From: Craterostigma plantagineum
Lineage: Eukaryota > Streptophyta > Magnoliopsida > Lamiales > Linderniaceae
DNA: 64,000 nucleotides
Reading direction: 5' to 3'
NCBI GenBank assembly: GCA_027422505.1
Contig: JAPQWV010000017.1
Span: 19,717,501 to 19,781,500 of the forward strand
Below the pieces are notes generated by a model that saw only the letters and a list, made by a program, of their open reading frames with translations, was not told the origin of the DNA and ran no database searches. This document shows, in pieces, positions 58,037 to 64,000 of this stretch (within the stretch, counting starts at the first letter, position 1; each line of letters begins with the position of its first letter). Both the position numbers and the translations under genes were made by a program.

Positions 58037-58676
58037 ATGTTCCTGAGTTGGAGAGGAACTCCACTCGGCCCTTTGGAGGAAAAAGGATACAACACTCACC
58101 TAAATGTAGGAAAAATCTCTGTAAAACAAGGAAGAAGGCTGGTTCTGAAGCGGATTAAAAGGCGTGGTATCTACGTCTTGAAGGGATGCTATGTGGTGAC
58201 AACCATACCTGGGGAAACTAGGGAATGTGGGGGTCATAATGAGGTCAAGAAGAATCCCAGAAAGCCTCAAAACGAGGTGGAGAAAGGTCGAGCAAAAGGC
58301 AAGTCCGAACCTGAAAAAAGGAAACCTGCTACTGGGCTGGTTCTTATGGGTTCAAACGAGGATCTTTCCGAGCCTGAAATGGAGCTGTTCATGTCAAGGG
58401 ATGAAGGCACCTCAACGTCACATGGTAGGGTGGTCTTGGAGGTGGAGAATAGCTCGAGAATTGGGGAGGAAGATGGTGAAAACTCAGTGGAAAGATGGGT
58501 TGAAACGTCAGAAAATTCAGGATTTTCTGAAAAAAATGAAGATAATGGATCTTCAGGTTTTCGTGCTGCTGCGGTCTTGGATGTTAAGAAGGCCAAGAAG
58601 TGAGTATTCTCTAGCCAGAGAGGAGTCAGTAAGGAGGCTCAAGAGGCCAGGATCGATGGATCTTCAAGCGAAGTGA
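58037..58676 (+). pseudogene. Pre-integrase remnant fused to an acidic linker
   Basis: ORF 58037-58603 begins with a pre-integrase-like part (RIKRRGIYVLKGCYVVTTIP) and passes into a charged, low-complexity stretch (VENSSRIGEEDGENSVERWV). In complete elements such an acidic stretch sits between integrase and RT, so the fusion suggests an internal deletion that removed integrase; RT and RNase H are lost too. This is an inference. Confidence 0.5.
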
Positions 58677-58979
58677 AGATTTTGAGCTCGAGTTTTCAAG
58701 TCACTTCCAAGTGGGACATTTCAATCCGGCTTGGAGTTTGCAAGTTTATTTTGAGGCTCGAAACTCCCAAGGGAGCTGGATGATCAACCGAGCAAAAGCG
58801 CATTAATCCAAGTGCAGCTTTGATGGGAGATCGAAGCTTTTAAAGGTGATTCTCAGGTGAAAAGAAGAAGATGATAGGCTGGTTTTCTGGTAAGTTGTGG
58901 CGTGCGTGGCTGGCACATTTGAACAGATAAGGACGATATAGATGATGGGTTTGCGACTTTGTAAGCACGAGGTGGAGTT

Positions 58980-59835
58980 TGTTTGAGATTTACGAGCTCA
59001 AAACTCGCCGGAGTGTCGCCGGAGAGAGTCTGAAGTCGACGAGATTGGACACGATCGGATTTAACTTGAAGAGAGTGTGTTGAAGTGATGAAGATCCCAG
59101 GTTGATGTCAGCCGTTCGATAAGTGCGGGAAGATCAGATGATCGAGTTTAAACTTGAGGTTTAAATGTGACCTGACAGATGACGCGCGAGATGAGATCGA
59201 ACGGATGGTGTTTGGCGTGCTGTAACTTATAAAAACGCTGTAACTATTTTATAAGGCAAGGTCACGTGAGATCTGAGGCGTCCGGTCTGATGAAGAAAAT
59301 CCAAAGGCTGAGGTTTTATCCACCTGGGAAATAAGAATATTCTCACCTGGTTATGTATCAGAATTTTTTTATGATTTCGGATCGTTCGATCGTGAAAGAT
59401 GCCGATTGAAGGGCTAGGATTGAACGCACATAGGCCTGGAACATATTCGTGGAGAGACTATGTGCTGTATCATGCTCGTGAGCTCACACGTTTATTTGAT
59501 GAAAAGGCTCACTCGAGCACACTATATATGCCAGAACTTTTCTAGGTTCAGGTTGTCATTTTGCGAGTTCATATGTTCTTCTAGAGTGAGAATCACAGTG
59601 AGGTTTAAACACGAGAGTTGTAGACGGGATAGGGCTCTAAAACTTTTGTGTTGGTGATTAATACAAAAGGGGGTCGGTTGTTCCATGGATGTAGGCTGAA
59701 GTTGCAGCCGAACCACGTTAAATCTCTGTTTTCTTGTTTGTTTCCTTGTTTTGTTTTCAGTTCATTTAAGCTTCCGATTGTTCGTATCAATCGCACAAGT
59801 GTCACACACATATTCTTCATTGAATCACGAATCCA
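58980..59835 (+). mobile_element. 3' LTR of the copia derivative, truncated
   Basis: It starts TGTTTGAGATTTACGAGC after the purine-rich GAGGTGGAG. It follows the 5' LTR closely to GAATCACGAATCCA and then stops, missing about the last 27 bases. Confidence 0.85.
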
Positions 59836-60195
59836 TTTTAATTTTATACCTCCAAATCTTAATACTTTCAAATTTCAATCATTCAACAATAATTAAAACA
59901 TCCACATCTAAATTATTATTTGTTAAAAGAATGAATTGTTATTGGTTGATTGGTGTATGGGCCAACCCAAGTTCTCTCTAAAAACGTTTGGCTAATTGGG
60001 CCCATTGGCATTTGATCGTTGACACATCTATACTAGTTTATTAAGGTTGGACATTTTGTATAAACCGCCATATTGATAGGTCAATTAAGTTCATTAGAAA
60101 AAAGCCAATCAATAAGTTTTGAAAGAAAATCACTCACTACCTTTAACTACTATTTTTAGATAATTACTAGTTTAGTTAATTAGTATTCTAACTTA
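59836..60195. repeat. Second copy of the intergenic segment at about 50440-50772
   Basis: It matches the segment left of the truncated Sirevirus. In this copy the sequence continues past TTCTAACTT into AACTTTAATTTTG, and so shows the site where the Sirevirus LTR entered in the other copy. Confidence 0.85.
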
Positions 60196-61657
60196 ACTTT
60201 AATTTTGTAATATGACGCATTTATTATAACACACATTTGTAAGAAGTTTTAGTTTAAGAGATGGATCAAGCTTGCATTTTCTGGAGATGCATCAAATGGG
60301 CGGACACATGATACTTTTATATAAATGATAAGTTTGAATCCAATATAGTTTACCTTTATAGAAATCATAAGTTTAAATCCACTTTAATTTTTTATTTTTA
60401 ATGTTTGTGATAAGGGACACAGTGTCCATGTGGATTAATACCATTGAAAATTGAGGTTTCATCGTCTAGAAGGATGTTTAAAATTTGTTTGTCGCTAAAA
60501 AATTAGCCCAAAGTGTGGGGTATATAGCGGCTTTCGCGTGATGATATCGTCTGACTTAAAAAAGTCTTGACTTTTTTACCCACTGGTTACACTCGATTTC
60601 CAATCAATATATGACACCTAACCCATCCGTGATCAAACACCCAAATTAAATCATTACGCTTAATCTAATTACACCTAACCTCCAATCCTCTCTCCTCTCT
60701 CTATAGCTTCCCAAGGTCCAAACCCTTGCCTAATGCGGCCACCACCATCATCTCTTCACCTTTCACCTATATTGTCACCCAAACCCCGGCTTTTCGCCCC
60801 GCCTCGTACCTCCCATGGTCGTTTTCCGCCCCACTGTTGTGCGCTACCTCCGCCGCACCCACCGTCCCCCTTCTGACCGCCCTGACGCCCGCCGTTAGAT
60901 GCCACCTGTCGCCGCCCCGCCGTCCCCCTTGAGTCTCCCGTGTTGGGAGCTCGTCTCTCCTGACCTTTGGATCGGGAGACTTTTTCCCTCGTGGAGCCTC
61001 TTCTCCCATTGTGGAACCTCTTCTGATGAAGATGAGTCACTGTAATGACAATCGATGAAAGTGAAGTATATTTTAAATCTATCTTAATAGCGTTTTTTGT
61101 GGTATAGTCTTTAGTTCGGGGTTGTTTATTACGGTGTTTTTTGTTTTCTGATTTCGTGTTTTATGCTCATTTGTGAGCCTTTGTTCTCCCGATTGACGAT
61201 GTACCGGTGAGAGCTTTGGACTATTTAGCCCCTGTAATTTTCATTTTGATATTGAAGCTATCGTTCCCGAAGAAAAAAAAAACCCAAATGGGCAGGGAAG
61301 ACAACACAAAAAAAAATTCGCATTGTTTAATGTTAGAGATATAATACATAATGGGGAATACCTATCTTCTCTATTACCTATATCTTATTTGTCCAGTTAT
61401 GGCTAGAATAGTTAAACCTTATTGCCTAATTGATTTGATTAATGTGTCCGCTTGGCAATTTGCGTAGAAACGTGAGCGAGGAAGGGCAGGCCCGTGACAA
61501 GAAGTACGAACAGAAGTTATATATAAAAAAAAAAAAGTTGGGTAAACGCTAAATCACTGCCATGAATCGAATTGAATGGCGTATATTATACCATGTGACA
61601 GTAAGAAAAATAGGACGTTGGGAACAGTGAATTTGGTCGTAATCTACAGCGTTTAGT
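60196..61657. other. Intergenic region; possible retroposon tail
   Basis: No gene is supported. About 60690-61276 is GC-rich and then T-rich and ends in an A-tract (GAAGAAAAAAAAAA, about 61267-61280). This could be the 3' part of a 5'-truncated LINE or retroposed copy, but no reverse transcriptase motif or target duplication was found. The 94-aa minus frame at 60756-61040 is low complexity. Confidence 0.3.
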
Positions 61658-62385
61658 TAGGGGTGGGATTCGGGTTTCGGACCCGACCCGATCGGGTTTT
61701 CCCCCGCGGAAGAAAATCGGGTTAGAAGTCGAGTATCGGGTTAGCAATATGCTACCTGATTTACCCGATCGGGTACCCGACCACAAAAAAAAAAACTCAT
61801 ATAAAATATACACCCAACTAATAAAATAAAAAACTCCAATATAAAATGAAGCCTAACTAATAAAAGAAAAACAAATGTTTATCTTTTAAATTTGTTTGTT
61901 TTTATGGCGTTGAATTTATTCTATCGTCGATGTTGATGGTGTTGAATTTATTTTATTATTGATGGTGTTTAATTTTTTATTGTTGGTGATGTTTAATTTA
62001 TTTTATCGTCGAAGGAATCAAACTTATTTAAGCTAATCTAATTTAAAATAAAAAAACATAAAAAACAAAGGAAAAAGAAACGAACGCAACCGAGGGGTAT
62101 GGTCGGGCACATGGTGTTGAATTTATTTTATTGACTTGTTGTTGATGATGTTGAATTTATCTTATTACTGGTCGTGTTTAAATTATTTTATTGTTGATCG
62201 TGTTTAATTTATTTTATTCTTGAAGGAAATGAACTAATTTAAGTTTAGTTAAAATGATAAAAAAAAAAATCCGAACCCTACCCGGTCGAGTACCCGACCA
62301 TCAGGTACCCGCATTTGATCAGGTCGGGATCAAGTATTAAAATACCAGAAGTAATCCCGAAAAACCCGACCTGATCCCACCCCTA
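61658..62385. mobile_element. hAT-type non-autonomous element
   Basis: Ends TAGGGGTGGGAT and ATCCCACCCCTA are perfect 12-bp inverted repeats. The flanks CGTTTAGT and CTTTTAGC agree at 6 of 8 positions, an aged 8-bp duplication. CCCGATCGGGT words are frequent near both ends. The middle has TTGAATTTATTTTAT repeats and no ORF. It is a relative in design of 49547-50190. Confidence 0.82.
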
Positions 62386-62690
62386 CTTTTAGCAATGATT
62401 ACCTACTATCCTATAATTTCTCTTCATATAGTATCGGTATTTTTAATAAAATAAACCAAAAAAATAAGCATAAACGAAATAAACAGAAAATATAAAGTAT
62501 TAATAAAATAGCAAACTTCGTACGAATTTATTACGAGTTACATAACTCGTATAATTTCGATACGGGTTATATGTCCAGCTGGAAAGATTCCAGTTGGACT
62601 ACACGTGACTTAACTCGTATAAAATTTATACGAGTTACAACCCGTAACTCGTATAAAGTTTATACGAGTTAGATCTGTTTTAAAAAACCC
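62386..62690. repeat. Cluster of perfect short palindromes with TATACGAGTT core
   Basis: Two 25-bp perfect palindromes, AACTCGTATAAA-A/G-TTTATACGAGTT, lie at 62612-62636 and 62646-62670. A third, TACGAGTTA-CA-TAACTCGTA, lies at about 62532-62551. Further TACGGGTTATA variants lie between. No ORF. Confidence 0.88.
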
Positions 62691-63366
62691 TAGCGGCGCG
62701 GCGATACGAACAGACGAAGACGAAGCTTGAAGAAGCCGCTGAAGGTTGAAGAAGCTGCCCACTCCTCGACCTCAGCCGAACCTCAAGGACCTGCCGGCCG
62801 CCGCCGCCGACCAGCCCCCCTCCGCGACACGCTGGCCCGCCTCGACACGCCACCCGCCTCGACGACAAGCCGCCACGACCTGCTGTTCTCCGCCGCCCGC
62901 CGCCGTCGACGTTTGCTGCCCGCCGCCGCCCCGGCTCGACGAGGTCCTCCGCCTCGAGTAGCTCCCCCGCGAACCGCCGTCCCGCCTCGACGAGGTCCCA
63001 CTGCAGCCCCCCTCGACCCGCCGCTGCCAGTCGCGTCACGCCGCAGCCAGCCGCCGCCTGCTGCTGCTGCCCCGCAGGCCGCCTTGACCCGCCGCCGCCA
63101 GCCGCGTCCAGCCAAATCCCGCCGCCGCTAGCCGCGTCCTGCCGCCCCGCCTCGACGAGCCGCCACCTCGACCCGATGCTGCCGGCCCGCCTAGATGACC
63201 CGTCGCCTCGACCCACGTGACGATCTACGCACGATTACGTTCGGTGAGCGATCCCCGTTCCTCGTTATATTTATTTTTGATTTTACGAATTATTTTATTT
63301 TATCGTCTAGGATTTTTACAATAGTAAAAATGATTGATTTATTTATACTTTGTTTTTTGACTGTGG
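62691..63366. other. GC-rich imperfect repeats upstream of the mobile-domain gene
   Basis: About 62760-63200 is built of imperfect CCGCCTCGAC / CCGCCGCC words, giving open frames on both strands. None looks like a real protein. 63230-63366 is AT-rich and may be the leader or an intron of the next gene. Confidence 0.5.
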
Positions 63367-64000
63367 ATGGATTTGGATTCTTATTACGGGCCTTTTGGTA
63401 GTTCGGTGTTGACGATGCAGTCAAATCACCATAGTAATGATTTATTGTTAGATGAGGGTGCGATAGATAGAACTATTAAGATTAGGTCCTTAGAAAATGT
63501 TGTGTGGGGTACGAGAGAAGCACCAAATGTTCTACAAGGTCGCTTATTAGATAAGTTGAACGATATGTGTCTATACAACGTCTACAGCTGTATGTCACAG
63601 AGGGTTGACCCTCATTTGATTACAGCATTGGTAGAGTGTTGGAGGAAAGAGACCCATACGTTCCATTTTTATGTAGGGGAGGCGACCGTCATTTTACAGG
63701 ACGAAGGAATTTTGTGATGTTTGCGTGTAGATGGTAGTTGTGTGTCCGGTATGATCAAACCGAGGACGGGTCATACAGTGGATTGACGAGTGCGAGCGGT
63801 TGCTAGGTTTTAGACCGCCTGTTGAGAAAATTAAGGGGTCATCGCTTTCGATGAAGTCGTTAGCGAATTGGTTGTTGGCCCATCCGATTTCGAATGATAG
63901 CAACAAGGAAGAGGTTGAGTGTTCAGCACGTGGTTACGCGATGTTGCTCTTTGGTGCGGTGATGTTCCCTGACTGTAGCGCGAGCACCGTATCGTTGACC
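63367..64000 (+). pseudogene. Plant mobile domain (PMD) protein, interrupted, runs off the edge
   Basis: ORF 63367-63717 opens MDLDSYYGPFGSSVLTMQSN and reaches the PMD block LLDKLNDMCLYNVYSCMSQR, VDPHLITALVECWRKETHTF and HFYVGEATVILQDEGIL, then TGA. The same frame goes on with CLRVDGSCVSG to a second stop near 63785. The remaining domain lies in another frame (WIDECERLLGFRPPVEKIKG, YAMLLFGAVMFPDCSAS) to the window end. PMD proteins (MAIL/MAIN type) occur both as host genes in silencing and development and as cargo of plant transposons. Which type this is cannot be told. Stops and a frameshift indicate a pseudogene. Confidence 0.82.

Larger units (their letters stand above)
56138..59835 (+). 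mobile_element. Deleted Ty1/copia derivative without most of pol
   Basis: Two LTR copies (56138-56992 and 58980-59835) surround about 2 kb holding gag, a protease remnant and a tail, but no recognisable integrase core, RT or RNase H. It lies inside the second duplication copy, which resumes at 59836. The 3' LTR lacks its last bases, so the target duplication cannot be read. Confidence 0.87.

Noticed and set aside
58267..58596. Minus-strand ORF of 109 codons
   Set aside because: Antisense of the acidic tail of the copia derivative.
60756..61040. Minus-strand Gly/Arg-rich ORF
   Set aside because: Low complexity from GC-rich sequence, with no recognisable domain and overlapping frames on both strands.
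62680..63216. ORFs of 110-178 codons on both strands (Arg/Gly/Pro-rich)
   Set aside because: Produced by imperfect CCGCCTCGAC repeats; no domain and no codon preference to choose one frame.
1..64000. Bacterial-type defence or biosynthetic gene cluster
   Set aside because: No such genes were seen in any frame; the window is plant nuclear DNA with intron-containing genes and plant retrotransposons.

Overview
The window is nuclear DNA of a flowering plant, most likely a eudicot. Its host genes have plant exon/intron structure: a bHLH93-type transcription factor, an RMND5/GID2-type RING protein and a plant-mobile-domain gene. Nearly everything else is nested plant transposable elements: Tat and chromovirus Ty3/gypsy, Sirevirus-type and other Ty1/copia, an inverted-duplicated Mutator-like element (MULE), hAT-type elements and MITEs. 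I see no prokaryotic operons, CRISPR arrays, rRNA or tRNA genes.

Left third (1-26374). A bHLH93-like gene lies on the + strand, and its exons can be recognised at 6760-6956, 25544-25714 and 26291-26374. Its first exon would lie off the left edge. Upstream of the first visible exon is the 3' half of a Tat-lineage Ty3/gypsy element (1-6661): a decayed integrase end, eight 64-66 bp tandem repeats, an antisense ORF region, a polypurine tract and the 3' LTR. The next intron is about 18.6 kb. It holds a long inverted repeat made of two MULE 5' halves, with arms of about 2.34 kb and a spacer of about 124 bp (7083-25487). The left arm is split by a 13.6-kb Sirevirus-like copia element (7503-21100) with clean LTRs, a tRNA-iMet-type primer site and an ATTAC target duplication. 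The last intron carries a 205-bp MITE inserted exactly at the splice acceptor. The exon at 6760-6956 is one base short, so the gene is probably broken.

Middle third (26375-46800). A structurally complete but decayed chromovirus lies on the minus strand (27260-37383; LTRs about 2.7-2.8 kb, ATGGG target duplication, recognisable gag, protease, RT, RNase H, integrase and chromodomain). Next comes a second, truncated chromovirus (37934-42440, minus), a 5'-truncated copia element (about 42441-45646, plus), and a hAT-type element that itself contains a 9-bp-TSD MITE (45858-46710).

Right third (46800-64000). The one apparently intact host gene is an RMND5/GID2 homologue (47031-48182, minus) with a probable 5'-UTR intron. 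This gene and its upstream flank were tandemly duplicated; the second copy (53856-55640, continuing at 59836-60195) keeps only the N-terminal part. Between the copies lies a truncated Sirevirus 3' end (50773-53855, minus) whose extra ORF is disrupted by a non-autonomous DNA element with a 9-bp target duplication. A copia derivative without most of pol (56138-59835) has inserted in the second copy. The window ends with another hAT-type element, a cluster of perfect short palindromes and a plant-mobile-domain pseudogene that runs off the edge.

Recurrent theme: two unrelated retrotransposon groups carry dense arrays of short palindromic motifs in non-coding parts. The Sirevirus leaders carry ATCGCCCGATTT-like motifs, and the chromovirus LTRs carry TTCGCGAA-like motifs.
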